Numbered from the stretch's first letter, positions 50,635-59,040 are shown. The stretch is DNA of 64,000 bases from Actinoallomurus iriomotensis (GCF_030269445.1 NZ_BSTJ01000011.1:186001-250000); one strand, 5' to 3'. Program-made: numbers and translations. Notes: generated from the sequence alone by a model not told the origin.

Positions 50635-51564
50635 TCAGCGTTCGTGATGGCGGCTGATGTTGCGTTCGAGCAGGTCAAGGCAGTCCGCGACGCCGACGGA
50701 GTCCTCGGGCAGCCGGCCGTCGTCCTTCGCGAGCCGGGTGAGCGCCTCCTCCATCGCGGACTGCGCGGCGAACAGACACGGTGTGCTGTAGATCGCCACG
50801 TCGACGCCGAGCTCGGCCAGGTCGCTCAGCGAGAACCGCGGCGACCTGCCGCCCGCGATCTGGTTGAACAGCACCGGCTTCCCACCGGCGACCGCTTTCA
50901 CCTTGCGGATCCACGCGGCGCTGCGCACGCCGTCGACCAGGATGACGTCGGCGTCCGTGGCGGCCAGCGCCTCGGTGCGGCGGAGGATCTCCTCTTCGCC
51001 GGTGGCGTCCGTACGGGCCACGACGACGAGGTCCCGGCGGGTCTCCAGCACCATGCGCAGCTTCTCCAGGTACTCCCCGAGCGGCAGGATCCGCTTGCCG
51101 TCGACGTGACCGCAGCGGCGCGGCCGGTCCTGGTCCTCCAGGACCACGCCGGAGGCGCCGATGGCCTCCAGCTGCGCGACGACGTGACAGGCGACCTCGG
51201 GGTCGGCGTAGCCGTCGTCGATGTCGACCAGCAGATGGTGCCGGGGAAACGCCTGCCGCAGACGCTGCACGAAGGCGACGATGTCCGGCCAGGCGATGAA
51301 GCCGATGTCGGGCAGCCCGTAGTAGGAGGCGGCGAAGCCGAACCCCGAGACGAAGAGCCCGTCGTAGTGTCGGGCGGCGACGGACGCGGAGAACATGTCG
51401 AAGATCCCGATGAGAGGGGTGACCCCGCAGGCCCGTACGGCGTCTCTCAACCGCCTCCCGGCCTCGCCCGTGTACGGTCCCGGCCCGGTGCTGCTCGCGT
51501 GGCGTCCTGGCCCGCTCGGGTTCGGCCCGGCGCCCTGCGTCGTGGTCGGGCTCATCGCGTCCAT
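50635..51564 (-). CDS. PEP mutase/isocitrate lyase superfamily protein
   Basis: A 309-residue barrel enzyme. GVTPLIGIFDMFSASVAARH, DIDDGYADPEVACHVVAQL, VVLEDQ and VVVARTDAT are the family's substrate and metal segments. The double Asp in DIDDGYAD matches PEP mutase-like proteins more than isocitrate lyases. It is larger and quite different from the one at 27536. No phosphonate genes adjoin, so an oxaloacetate-type lyase or similar is more likely than phosphonate synthesis. The N-terminal 30 residues are Pro/Gly rich. ATG 51564 follows CGGGGGCC. Confidence 0.82.
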   Translation of the reverse strand: MDAMSPTTTQGAGPNPSGPGRHASSTGPGPYTGEAGRRLRDAVRACGVTPLIGIFDMFSASVAARHYDGLFVSGFGFAASYYGLPDIGFIAWPDIVAFVQRLRQAFPRHHLLVDIDDGYADPEVACHVVAQLEAIGASGVVLEDQDRPRRCGHVDGKRILPLGEYLEKLRMVLETRRDLVVVARTDATGEEEILRRTEALAATDADVILVDGVRSAAWIRKVKAVAGGKPVLFNQIAGGRSPRFSLSDLAELGVDVAIYSTPCLFAAQSAMEEALTRLAKDDGRLPEDSVGVADCLDLLERNISRHHER

Positions 51565-52009
51565 TGGCCCCCGATTCGCCGTTCTCTCCCTTTGTTTCAC
51601 GCGTCACGCTAATCGAGGGGTCCTTCGTCCCGGCGAAGCCATTGGTTAAATGTCGGTCACCTCGCCGCGCATTTAAGATCGTTTCCACAAACGGCTTGGT
51701 TTATGCCCGTATTACGGGCGGACCCGCAGGTGGCCGCGGGAACCCGACGGTGTCCGGAAGCGGTCGCCCCGGACGTGTGTGAAACCGCACGGACGGATCA
51801 TTCGGCGCTCATCGTGCACGACATCGCAGGTCATTCGTCCCGATAGCGGACATGCCGCGAGGTATCCCATCCGGGCGCCTCTTCGAGAGGTCGGAATCGG
51901 CTCGTTTCACGGCTTCACCACGGTCACCCAATGTGATAGTCAAATAACGCTCAGCACATGCCGGGCATCCGCCCCTCCCCGCCAGCCACACAAAGACCTG
52001 GAGCCGGTC
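51565..52009. other. Intergenic region between divergent genes, with an operator-like palindrome
   Basis: 445 bases. GCCCGTA-T-TACGGGC (51705-51719) is a perfect 7-base inverted repeat around one base and looks like a repressor site. Locally lower GC at 51640-51710 suggests a promoter. Nothing coding was recognised. Confidence 0.45.
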
Positions 52010-52777
52010 ATGCTCGTCTGCATTCTCGCCGTCGTCGCGGCGGTCGGAGTCGTCGTCGCGGCGGCCCTGCTCTTCCGCAAGTTCGGCCGCGGCTCCGACG
52101 ACAGTGATCCCGGCGGCGCCACCGCGGGTCACGCCGGCTCGATGCTGTCGGCGCTGTTCCTGCTGGTCTTCGCCATCGCCATCGTCATCCCGTGGACCAA
52201 CGCCGACTCCGCGCGCGAGAACACCTACACCGAGAGCCGCGCGCTCGTCGAGGCGTACTGGGCGGCGGCCGCGCTGCCCGCTCCGCAGGGCCGTGACGTG
52301 CAGGCCGACCTGCGCGCCTACACCGACCTCGTCGTGGGCCGCGAATGGAACTCGATGAAGCGGGGCCACGTCACCGCCGAGGGCGACGACCGGCTCACCG
52401 CGCTCCGCTCGAAGCTCAACGCCCTGCCCGTGGCCAACGACGACCAGAAGGACGACCGCGACGCGGTCGTGGAGCAGCTCCAGGCCCTGGCCACGGCACG
52501 CGGCCAGCGCGCGCTGGACGCGCGGACCCACCCGCCCGCGGGCCTGCTCTACATGACCATCCTGACCGGTCTCGTCGTCCTCATCTTCCCGTTCATGGCG
52601 GGCGCCCGGCCCCGTGCGATGACGATCGTGCCGCTCGGCGTGATGGCGGCCCTGCTGGGCTTCGGCGTCTTCCTCGCCTTCGACATCTCCCACGTCTTCA
52701 CCGGTGCCCTGCGCGTCAAGCCGGACGCGTACATCACCGCCCAGCACGAGTTCCAGCAGATCCCGGAGAGCCGCTGA
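52010..52777 (+). CDS. DUF4239-like membrane protein
   Basis: A 255-residue membrane protein with spans at residues about 2-22, 44-64, 182-202 and 208-232 and a central soluble helix region (ALVEAYWAAAALP; DDQKDDRDAVVEQLQAL). Sequence pattern and topology match the bestrophin-like DUF4239 family, of unknown function, possibly an ion channel. ATG 52010 has CTGGAG upstream. Its stop shares a base with the next start (TGATG), so the following surface-protein gene is coupled to it. Confidence 0.75.
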   Translation: MLVCILAVVAAVGVVVAAALLFRKFGRGSDDSDPGGATAGHAGSMLSALFLLVFAIAIVIPWTNADSARENTYTESRALVEAYWAAAALPAPQGRDVQADLRAYTDLVVGREWNSMKRGHVTAEGDDRLTALRSKLNALPVANDDQKDDRDAVVEQLQALATARGQRALDARTHPPAGLLYMTILTGLVVLIFPFMAGARPRAMTIVPLGVMAALLGFGVFLAFDISHVFTGALRVKPDAYITAQHEFQQIPESR

Positions 52778-54621
52778 TGCGTGTCGCCCCCACCCCTCGT
52801 ACCGCCGGCACCGCCTGCGCGGCCGTCCTCGCGGCCGGTACGGTCGTCGGCCTCACCGCCACCCCCGCCCTCGCGACCGTCCCGAACACCGACCAGCCCC
52901 CCGCCACCCGAACCGACCAGCGACGCCCCCGCCCGCCGGCCGACGGCTCACCGCGAACGCGCCCCCAACGGCGCGACGCCGACACGACAGACCCAGAGGG
53001 GAAGGCCGGGCCACCCCCCGCAGCCGGAAACCCCGCCGCCCCACGGGGAGACACGAGTACGCCGACCCGGGCGCGCCGGCCGTCCGCGGGGCGCTCCCAA
53101 CGGATGAATGCCGGGTCGCCCAGAGGAGCTGAGGTTCCTCGCGCCGCCGGTGCCTCTCCACGAGGGGAGGCGGCTGCCCCGGGCCGGTCCGCTCAGGCGC
53201 CCGCCGGATCGCCCGTACCAAGCACAGGAGACGCGGGCGCGCCGGTTAGGGCCGGTCAGAGGCCTGCCGGGCGTGCTTCGGATGGGCGGGCCGGGTCGCC
53301 CGTGCCGACCTCTGGCCTCGTCGGCGGCCCGCTTTCCGCCGGTGCCTCCTCGCGAGGAGACGCGGGCGGGCAGGCCGGGGCGCCCGCGGGACTCGCGAGC
53401 CTTTTCGGCGGCCCGCCCTCTGGCGGTGCCGCCCCGCCGGGAGACGCGGGCGCGCCGGTCAGGGCCGGTCAGACGCCTGTCGGGCATGCTCCGGATGGGC
53501 GCGCCCCCGGTCATCCGTCGTCCGCCGATGCCTCCCGGCCGGAAGACGCAGGCGCGTCGTCCTCCTCCCCGTCTGGGCATGCCGCCGGCGATGGGGGCGC
53601 CGCCAAGCCTCGGGAGCGCGGCGCGCCCGAGGCGTCCGCAGGGGAGGGAGGCGCCGCCGATGAGCGGGTCGCCGGCGGTTCTCCGGCGTCGGCCCTCGAC
53701 CCGGGCAACGGTCCGCTGGCCCTGGTGAAGGCGCTGCGGCTGGGCGGCGCCCCCACGACGTCGCCCGTGCTCGCCGCGAAGCCCCGGAAGCGCGGCGCGC
53801 CGGAGGGAAGCGTTGCCGACGAGTCGCCGGTCGCCGGCGGTTCTCCGGCGTCGGCCCTCGACCCCGGCAACGGTCCGCTGGCCCTGGTGGGTGCGCTGCG
53901 GCCGGGCGGTGGCCCTACACCTCTGCCCGTGCTCGCCGCCAAGCCTCGGGAGCGCGGCACGCCCGAGGCGTCCGCAGGGGAGGGAAGCGCCGCCGATGAG
54001 CGGGCGGCCGACGGTTCTCCGGCGTCGGCCCTCGACCCTGGCAACGGTCCGCTGGCCCTGGTGGGTGCGCTGCGGCCGGACGGTGGGCCCACGCCTCTGT
54101 CCGTGCTCGCCGCCGACCTCGGTGTCGGCTCCGCCTCCTCGGTGGCCGCCGGACAGGCGGACATCGCGCACGTGAGCGTCCGCGCCATCTACCCGCTGTG
54201 CGTCTACGTCAGCGTGCTCAACCTCGTGACGGTACGCGCGGAGCTCGGCGACTGCGGCCCGGCACCGTCACCGCCGGTGCCCCCGCCGCCGCCGCCACCG
54301 ACTCCGCCCCCGACACCGCCGGCGCCGCCGCCGAGCCCGGCACCACCGCCGCCCGCCGCTCCGCTCCCTCCTGGCGGCACCTCCCCGGCCCCGGTGGCGC
54401 CCGTCGTGGCCCGTGCCGTGCCGGCCGCCCCGACGCGTACACCGCCCGCGGCGCACCGGCCGTCCGCGCCGGTCACGGCGCAGCACCGCAGGGCGTCCAG
54501 GCCGAAGGCCGCGCCCGCGCCGCCCCGGCACAAGAATCCGCTGACCACGCTGATGGTGCTCGTCGTCATCACGGCCGTCATCGCGGCGGGTGCCGGCGTG
54601 GCGTTCGCGGCCGCTCCGTGA
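52777..54621 (+). CDS. Secreted, repeat-rich Pro/Ala/Gly surface protein
   Basis: A 614-residue exported protein of unknown function. Residues 1-33 form a signal peptide (CAAVLAAGTVVGLTATPALA). A long Arg/Pro/Gly/Ala-rich region follows, then three repeats of 54-58 residues centred on GGSPASALDPGNGPLAL. A short conserved-looking domain comes next (QADIAHVSVRAIYPLCVYVS, LNLVTVRAELGDCG), with two cysteines that may pair. A polyproline stretch and a final span (MVLVVITAVIAAGAGVAFAA) complete it. The small cysteine domain is the only part with a clear fold signal. Coupled to the DUF4239 gene. Confidence 0.65.
   Translation: MRVAPTPRTAGTACAAVLAAGTVVGLTATPALATVPNTDQPPATRTDQRRPRPPADGSPRTRPQRRDADTTDPEGKAGPPPAAGNPAAPRGDTSTPTRARRPSAGRSQRMNAGSPRGAEVPRAAGASPRGEAAAPGRSAQAPAGSPVPSTGDAGAPVRAGQRPAGRASDGRAGSPVPTSGLVGGPLSAGASSRGDAGGQAGAPAGLASLFGGPPSGGAAPPGDAGAPVRAGQTPVGHAPDGRAPGHPSSADASRPEDAGASSSSPSGHAAGDGGAAKPRERGAPEASAGEGGAADERVAGGSPASALDPGNGPLALVKALRLGGAPTTSPVLAAKPRKRGAPEGSVADESPVAGGSPASALDPGNGPLALVGALRPGGGPTPLPVLAAKPRERGTPEASAGEGSAADERAADGSPASALDPGNGPLALVGALRPDGGPTPLSVLAADLGVGSASSVAAGQADIAHVSVRAIYPLCVYVSVLNLVTVRAELGDCGPAPSPPVPPPPPPPTPPPTPPAPPPSPAPPPPAAPLPPGGTSPAPVAPVVARAVPAAPTRTPPAAHRPSAPVTAQHRRASRPKAAPAPPRHKNPLTTLMVLVVITAVIAAGAGVAFAAAP
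53602..54111 (+). repeat. Three in-frame tandem repeats of 174, 162 and 174 bp
   Basis: Copies at 53602-53775, 53776-53937 and 53938-54111 in the surface-protein gene. Each begins AKPR-x-RG-x-PE and contains PASALDPGNGPLALV. Confidence 0.8.
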
Positions 54622-54682
54622 GCGTGCGAGAGCCCGTGACGGCGCGCCTCGGCGACCCGGAGAACAACCTTCGATTGCCTAT

Positions 54683-54702
54683 TGTGATCAAAGGGATACA
54701 CA
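54683..54702. promoter_or_regulatory. CRP-like imperfect palindrome upstream of the encapsulin genes
   Basis: TGTGATC-AAAGG-GATACACA resembles a Crp/Fnr site (TGTGA-N6-TCACA) with one base offset. It lies 140-160 bases before the first shell gene. Confidence 0.3.
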
Positions 54703-54729
54703 ACGTAATGTCATCCGCGAGCAAAGGTG

Positions 54730-54790
54730 TTAATTCAGTGCCGGGCCGATATGCCGCCCTTCCTGGCAGCCGGTTCGGCGGCTGAATTAA
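54730..54790. promoter_or_regulatory. Long inverted repeat in the encapsulin leader
   Basis: TTAATTCAG and CTGAATTAA are perfect 9-base arms 43 bases apart, enclosing further CCGCC/GGCGG pairing. AT-rich arms in this genome are conspicuous; this is an operator pair or a leader structure. Confidence 0.45.
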
Positions 54791-54824
54791 TCACCCGTCG
54801 GTTTCCCCAGTCGGTACGAACACG

Positions 54825-55401
54825 GAATGGTGGTGTGTGTCGTGACGGAGTCGGCGCAGTCGGGTCTGGGTGTTGAGGGTTCGCCGTTGAGTCTGGGTAC
54901 GGCGGCGGCGCGTAATTTGGCGACGACGACGAAGTCGGCGCCGCAGATGCAGGGGATTTCGTCTCGGTGGTTGTTGCGGATGCTGCCGTGGGTTCAGGCG
55001 TCGGGTGGGGTTTATCGGGTGAACCGGCGGTTGAGTTATGCGGTGGGGGATGGGCGGGTGAGTTTTTCTTCGACGGGGTCGGAGGTGCGGGTTGTTCCGC
55101 CGGAGTTGTGTGAGCTTCCGTTGTTGCGGGGGTTTGGGGATGAGGGGACGTTGAATGCGTTGGCGGGGCGTTTTGTGCAGCAGGAGTTTGATGCTGGGGA
55201 TGTGATTGTGGAGGTGGGGAGGCCTGCGGATCAGGTGTTTTTGATCGCGCATGGCAAGGTGAGTCGGGTGGGGGTTGGTAAGTATGGTGATGAGACGGCT
55301 TTGGGGGTGTTGGCGGATGGTGATTATTTCGGTGATCGGGCGTTGGCCGGGTCTCAGGAGACGTGGGATTTCACCGCCAAGGCCCAGACCAAATGCATCG
55401 T
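54825..55401 (+). repeat. 577-bp tract identical to 56331-56907 (copy 1)
   Basis: Begins two bases before the first ATG of shell gene 1 and ends mid-codon at its cyclic-nucleotide-like domain. By eye it is identical base for base to copy 2 with constant 1506-base offset. Codons end in G or T and almost never in C. Confidence 0.9.
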
Positions 55402-56254
55402 CCTGACCCTTTCCGGGATGGTCTTCCAGGAGATCGTCGACCAGTCCGACACTCTCCGCACCCATCTCGAGCGCTACCGCGAGGGGCCCACCGGAGACCA
55501 GAACGAGCACGGCGAGGCCGCGATCGCGCTCGCGTCGGGACACACCGGTGAGCCGGTGCTGCCGGGCACGTACGTGGACTATGAGCTGTCGCCGCGCGAG
55601 TACGAACTGAGCGTCGCCCAGACGGTGCTGCGGGTCCACACGCGGGTGGCCGATCTGTACAACCAGCCCATGGACCAGGTCGAGCAGCAGTTGCGGCTGA
55701 CGATCGAGGCGCTGCGAGAGCGGCAGGAGAACGAGCTGGTCAACAACCGCGAGTTCGGCCTGCTGCACAACGCCGACCTCAGCCAGCGCGTCTACACCCG
55801 CTCCGGCCCGCCCACCCCCGACGACATGGACGAACTGCTGTCGACGGTCTGGAAGAACCCGGGGTTCTTCCTCGCCCATCCGAAGGCCATCGCCGCGTTC
55901 GGCCGTGAGTGCAGCCGCCGGGGCGTCTACCCCCAGAGCGTCGACTTCGCCGGCAACTGGGTGCCCGCCTGGCGCGGGGTGCCGATCTTCCCCTGCAACA
56001 AGATCCCGGTGAGCGAGGCCCACACCAGCTCGATCATGCTGCTCCGCGTCGGCGAAGAGGACCAGGGCGTCATCGGGCTCCACCAGACCGGTATCCCCGA
56101 CGAATACCAGCCCGGCCTGTCGGTCCGCTTCATGGGCATCAGCGACCAGGCGATCATCTCCTACCTCGTCAGCGCGTACTACTCCGCCGCCGTTCTCGTG
56201 CCCGACGCGCTGGGCATTCTCGAAAACGTGGAAACCGCTCCGACGAACGAATAA
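54842..56254 (+). CDS. Family 2B encapsulin shell protein 1 (with cyclic-nucleotide-binding-like domain)
   Basis: A 470-residue HK97-fold nanocompartment shell protein of the EshA-like family 2B. The N-terminal arm ([19 protein letters not shown]) is followed by an inserted cyclic-nucleotide-binding-like domain (residues about 95-205; FGDRALAGS in place of the phosphate cassette). The capsid part follows ([70 protein letters not shown]). The cassette arginine is Trp, so cNMP binding is doubtful. I take GTG 54842 (MTESAQSG); an ATG lies 15 bases upstream. The first 187 codons are identical to shell 2 at DNA level. Confidence 0.9.
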   Translation: MTESAQSGLGVEGSPLSLGTAAARNLATTTKSAPQMQGISSRWLLRMLPWVQASGGVYRVNRRLSYAVGDGRVSFSSTGSEVRVVPPELCELPLLRGFGDEGTLNALAGRFVQQEFDAGDVIVEVGRPADQVFLIAHGKVSRVGVGKYGDETALGVLADGDYFGDRALAGSQETWDFTAKAQTKCIVLTLSGMVFQEIVDQSDTLRTHLERYREGPTGDQNEHGEAAIALASGHTGEPVLPGTYVDYELSPREYELSVAQTVLRVHTRVADLYNQPMDQVEQQLRLTIEALRERQENELVNNREFGLLHNADLSQRVYTRSGPPTPDDMDELLSTVWKNPGFFLAHPKAIAAFGRECSRRGVYPQSVDFAGNWVPAWRGVPIFPCNKIPVSEAHTSSIMLLRVGEEDQGVIGLHQTGIPDEYQPGLSVRFMGISDQAIISYLVSAYYSAAVLVPDALGILENVETAPTNE

Positions 56255-56267
56255 CGGGCCGCCGATG

Positions 56268-56294
56268 GGCGCGGAGCGGCACGCGCTCCGCGCC
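56268..56294 (+). terminator. Stem-loop between the two shell genes
   Basis: GGCGCGGAGCG and CGCTCCGCGCC form a perfect 11-pair stem with a 5-base loop, 14 bases after the stop of shell 1 and without a T-run. It may attenuate transcription and set the ratio of the two shell proteins. Confidence 0.5.
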
Positions 56295-56330
56295 TCTCCC
56301 CGTACGGATCAACAACTGACAGTGAAAACA

Positions 56331-56907
56331 GAATGGTGGTGTGTGTCGTGACGGAGTCGGCGCAGTCGGGTCTGGGTGTTGAGGGTTCGCCGTTGAGTCT
56401 GGGTACGGCGGCGGCGCGTAATTTGGCGACGACGACGAAGTCGGCGCCGCAGATGCAGGGGATTTCGTCTCGGTGGTTGTTGCGGATGCTGCCGTGGGTT
56501 CAGGCGTCGGGTGGGGTTTATCGGGTGAACCGGCGGTTGAGTTATGCGGTGGGGGATGGGCGGGTGAGTTTTTCTTCGACGGGGTCGGAGGTGCGGGTTG
56601 TTCCGCCGGAGTTGTGTGAGCTTCCGTTGTTGCGGGGGTTTGGGGATGAGGGGACGTTGAATGCGTTGGCGGGGCGTTTTGTGCAGCAGGAGTTTGATGC
56701 TGGGGATGTGATTGTGGAGGTGGGGAGGCCTGCGGATCAGGTGTTTTTGATCGCGCATGGCAAGGTGAGTCGGGTGGGGGTTGGTAAGTATGGTGATGAG
56801 ACGGCTTTGGGGGTGTTGGCGGATGGTGATTATTTCGGTGATCGGGCGTTGGCCGGGTCTCAGGAGACGTGGGATTTCACCGCCAAGGCCCAGACCAAAT
56901 GCATCGT
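56331..56907 (+). repeat. 577-bp tract identical to 54825-55401 (copy 2)
   Basis: Second copy, covering the 5' part of shell gene 2. Upstream of the GAATGG both flanks differ. Downstream the genes diverge at once (GTCCTGACC against GTGCTCGCC). Confidence 0.9.
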
Positions 56908-57748
56908 GCTCGCCCTGTCGCGCGAACGCTTCGACGAACTCGTCGAGCAGTCCGAAGAACTGCGCGACCACCTCGCCGGCCTGCGCGACCAGGAACGGCC
57001 GCCGCAGAACAAACACGGCGAGGCCGCGATCACCCTGGCCTCCGGGCACTCGGGTGAGCCGGTGCTGCCGGGCACGTACGTGGACTATGAACTGTCGCCG
57101 CGCGAGTACGAACTGAGCGTCGCCCAGACGGTGCTGCGGGTCCACACGCGGGTCGCCGATCTGTACAACCAGCCGATGAACCAGGTCGAGCAGCAGTTGC
57201 GGCTGACGATCGAGGCGCTGCGAGAGCGGCAGGAGAACGAGCTGGTCAACAACCGTGAGTTCGGCCTGCTGCACAACGCCGACCTCAAGCAGCGCATCTA
57301 CACCCGCTCCGGCCCGCCCACGCCGGACGACATGGACGAGTTGGTCACCCGCCGCCGCAAGACCCGGTTCTTCCTCGCCCACCCGAAGGCCATCGCCGCG
57401 TTCGGCCGTGAGTGCAACCGCCGGGGCGTCTACCCCCAGAGCCTCGAAGTGGAGGGCCACGCCGTGACCTCCTGGCGCGGAGTGCCGATCTTCCCCTGCG
57501 ACAAGATCCCGATCGGCGACGACCGTACGACCTCCATCATCGCGATGCGGACCGGCGTCGACGACCAGGGCGTCATCGGCCTGCACCAGACCGGCATCCC
57601 GAACGAGGTGCAGCCGAGCCTCTCGGTGCGGTTCATGGGGATCAACGATCAGGCCGTCCTGTCCTACCTCGTCAGCGCGTACTACTCCGCCGCCGTTCTC
57701 GTGCCCGACGCGCTGGGCATCCTCGAGAACGTCGAGATCTCCCGCTGA
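56348..57748 (+). CDS. Family 2B encapsulin shell protein 2
   Basis: A 466-residue paralogue of the preceding shell protein with the same order: N-arm, inserted cyclic-nucleotide-binding-like domain and HK97 capsid domain. It differs after residue 187, first in the last helix of the insert ([20 protein letters not shown] against [20 protein letters not shown]) and then at scattered capsid positions ([14 protein letters not shown] region; [16 protein letters not shown]). Two-component family 2B shells are known, so both products probably mix in one particle. GTG 56348 is chosen by analogy with shell 1. It is followed by a 69-bp-repeat ORF and then the cargo gene. Confidence 0.9.
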   Translation: MTESAQSGLGVEGSPLSLGTAAARNLATTTKSAPQMQGISSRWLLRMLPWVQASGGVYRVNRRLSYAVGDGRVSFSSTGSEVRVVPPELCELPLLRGFGDEGTLNALAGRFVQQEFDAGDVIVEVGRPADQVFLIAHGKVSRVGVGKYGDETALGVLADGDYFGDRALAGSQETWDFTAKAQTKCIVLALSRERFDELVEQSEELRDHLAGLRDQERPPQNKHGEAAITLASGHSGEPVLPGTYVDYELSPREYELSVAQTVLRVHTRVADLYNQPMNQVEQQLRLTIEALRERQENELVNNREFGLLHNADLKQRIYTRSGPPTPDDMDELVTRRRKTRFFLAHPKAIAAFGRECNRRGVYPQSLEVEGHAVTSWRGVPIFPCDKIPIGDDRTTSIIAMRTGVDDQGVIGLHQTGIPNEVQPSLSVRFMGINDQAVLSYLVSAYYSAAVLVPDALGILENVEISR

Positions 57749-57760
57749 CGAGAGGCACCC

Positions 57761-57964
57761 ATGACCGAGCGAGGGAATCGAAGGCACGGTCCGGTGGTCA
57801 CTCCCTCCGACGGAGGAGGGCCCATGACCGAGCGAAGCGAGGGAATCGAAAGACACGCCCCCGTGGTCACCTCCTCCGACGGAGGAGGCCCCGTGACCGA
57901 GCGAAGCGAGGGAATCAGCAGCGCAGCCCCCACGGTCTCCTCTCCGGCGGGGGAGGTCTCATGA
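57761..57964 (+). CDS. 67-residue ORF made of three translational repeat units
   Basis: Three units start at 57761 (ATG), 57824 (ATG) and 57893 (GTG), 63, 69 and 68 bases long. Each has its own GGAGGA-type ribosome site before the next start. The peptide repeats MTERSEGI-x-R-x-APVVT-x-SD-GGGP. The first unit lacks six bases (AAGCGA). The last unit has lost one base, which puts its TGA across the ATG of the polyprenyl synthase (ATGA overlap). Whether the peptide itself matters or only its translation is open. It is best seen as a coupling device between shell and cargo genes. Confidence 0.5.
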   Translation: MTERGNRRHGPVVTPSDGGGPMTERSEGIERHAPVVTSSDGGGPVTERSEGISSAAPTVSSPAGEVS

Positions 57965-58998
57965 CCACCACCGACCACCCGACGACGACGCGCGAGGCGG
58001 GCGAGATCCTGGCCTGGAGCCGGAGCGTGGTCGACCCGGCCCTCCGCTCGGCCGTCGACACGCTTCCCGCGCCGATGCGGCTGATCGCGGGCCACCACTT
58101 CGGCTGGTGGGACGAACGCGGCCAGCCGGCCCACGCCGCCGGAGGCAAGGCGATCCGCCCGACCCTCACCCTGCTGGCCGCCGAGGCCGTCGGCGCCGCG
58201 CCGGCGGTGGCGGTGCCCGCGGCGGCCGCGATCGAGTTGGTGCACAGCTTCTCTCTGCTGCACGACGACGTGATGGACGGCGACCGTACGCGCCGGCATC
58301 GCCCCACGACCTGGGCCGCGTTCGGGGTCGGCGCCGCGATCCTCGGCGGCGACGCACTGCTGACACTCGCCTTCGACCTGCTGGCGGCCAGCGGGCATCC
58401 GGCCGCCACCGAGGGCATGCGGTGGGTCAGTGCCGCCGTGCAGAGGCTCGTCGCCGGTCAGAGCGCCGACATCTCGTTCGAGACGCGCACCGACGTGGAG
58501 CTGTCCGAGTGCCTGTCGATGGCCGGCGGGAAGACCGCGTCGCTGCTGGGCTGCGCGTGCGGCCTCGGCGCGCTGTTCGCCGGCCGGCCCGATCAGGCGG
58601 TCCGGCTGCGTGCCTTCGGCGAGCAGCTGGGCCTGGCGTTCCAAGTGGCCGACGACCTGCTGGGCATCTGGGGCGACCCCAAGCTCACCGGCAAGCCCGT
58701 CTACGCCGACCTGCGCCGAAGAAAGAAGTCCTTGCCGGTCGTCGCCGCCCTGACCTCGGGCACGCCGGCCGGCCACGAGCTGGCCGCGCTCTACCACCGA
58801 GACCTGCCGATGTCCGACAACGAACTGATCCAAGCGGCGGAGCTGGTCGAACGCGCCGGAGGCCGCGCCTGGTGCCGCCGAAAGGCCGATGACCTGCTCG
58901 CCGACGCCCTCCACCACCTACGCTCGGCCAATCCCGCCGCCCGCCCCGCCGACGAACTCACCACCCTCGCACGAATGATCACCCGCCGCGATCACTAG
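57961..58998 (+). CDS. Polyprenyl diphosphate synthase, family 2 encapsulin cargo type
   Basis: A 345-residue trans-prenyltransferase that joins isopentenyl diphosphate to an allylic diphosphate. The first aspartate-rich motif DDVMD is at residues 102-106 and the second, DDLLGIWGD, at 231-239. GGKAIRPTLTLLAAE holds the diphosphate-binding Lys/Arg. Phe97, five residues before the first motif, suggests a short to medium product such as GGPP. The N-terminus (TTREAGEILAWSRSVVDPAL) resembles synthases annotated as family 2 encapsulin cargo. GGGGGAGG precedes the ATG, and it overlaps the repeat ORF by ATGA. It lies 213 bases after shell gene 2. No terpene cyclase is next to it. Confidence 0.9.
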   Translation: MTTTDHPTTTREAGEILAWSRSVVDPALRSAVDTLPAPMRLIAGHHFGWWDERGQPAHAAGGKAIRPTLTLLAAEAVGAAPAVAVPAAAAIELVHSFSLLHDDVMDGDRTRRHRPTTWAAFGVGAAILGGDALLTLAFDLLAASGHPAATEGMRWVSAAVQRLVAGQSADISFETRTDVELSECLSMAGGKTASLLGCACGLGALFAGRPDQAVRLRAFGEQLGLAFQVADDLLGIWGDPKLTGKPVYADLRRRKKSLPVVAALTSGTPAGHELAALYHRDLPMSDNELIQAAELVERAGGRAWCRRKADDLLADALHHLRSANPAARPADELTTLARMITRRDH

Positions 58999-59040
58999 AC
59001 GGCGAGCCGTACCCCCGCGCCGAACCACGAGGCGACACAC

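Noticed and set aside
50635-51564. PEP mutase-like gene considered as part of a phosphonate cluster
   Set aside because: No phosphonopyruvate decarboxylase or other phosphonate gene is nearby, and the superfamily has many other functions.
54842-57748. The shell genes considered as Crp-type transcription regulators because of the cyclic-nucleotide-like domain
   Set aside because: There is no helix-turn-helix. The domain is inserted in a protein with capsid-type C-terminal sequence, and there are two tandem copies beside a known cargo type.
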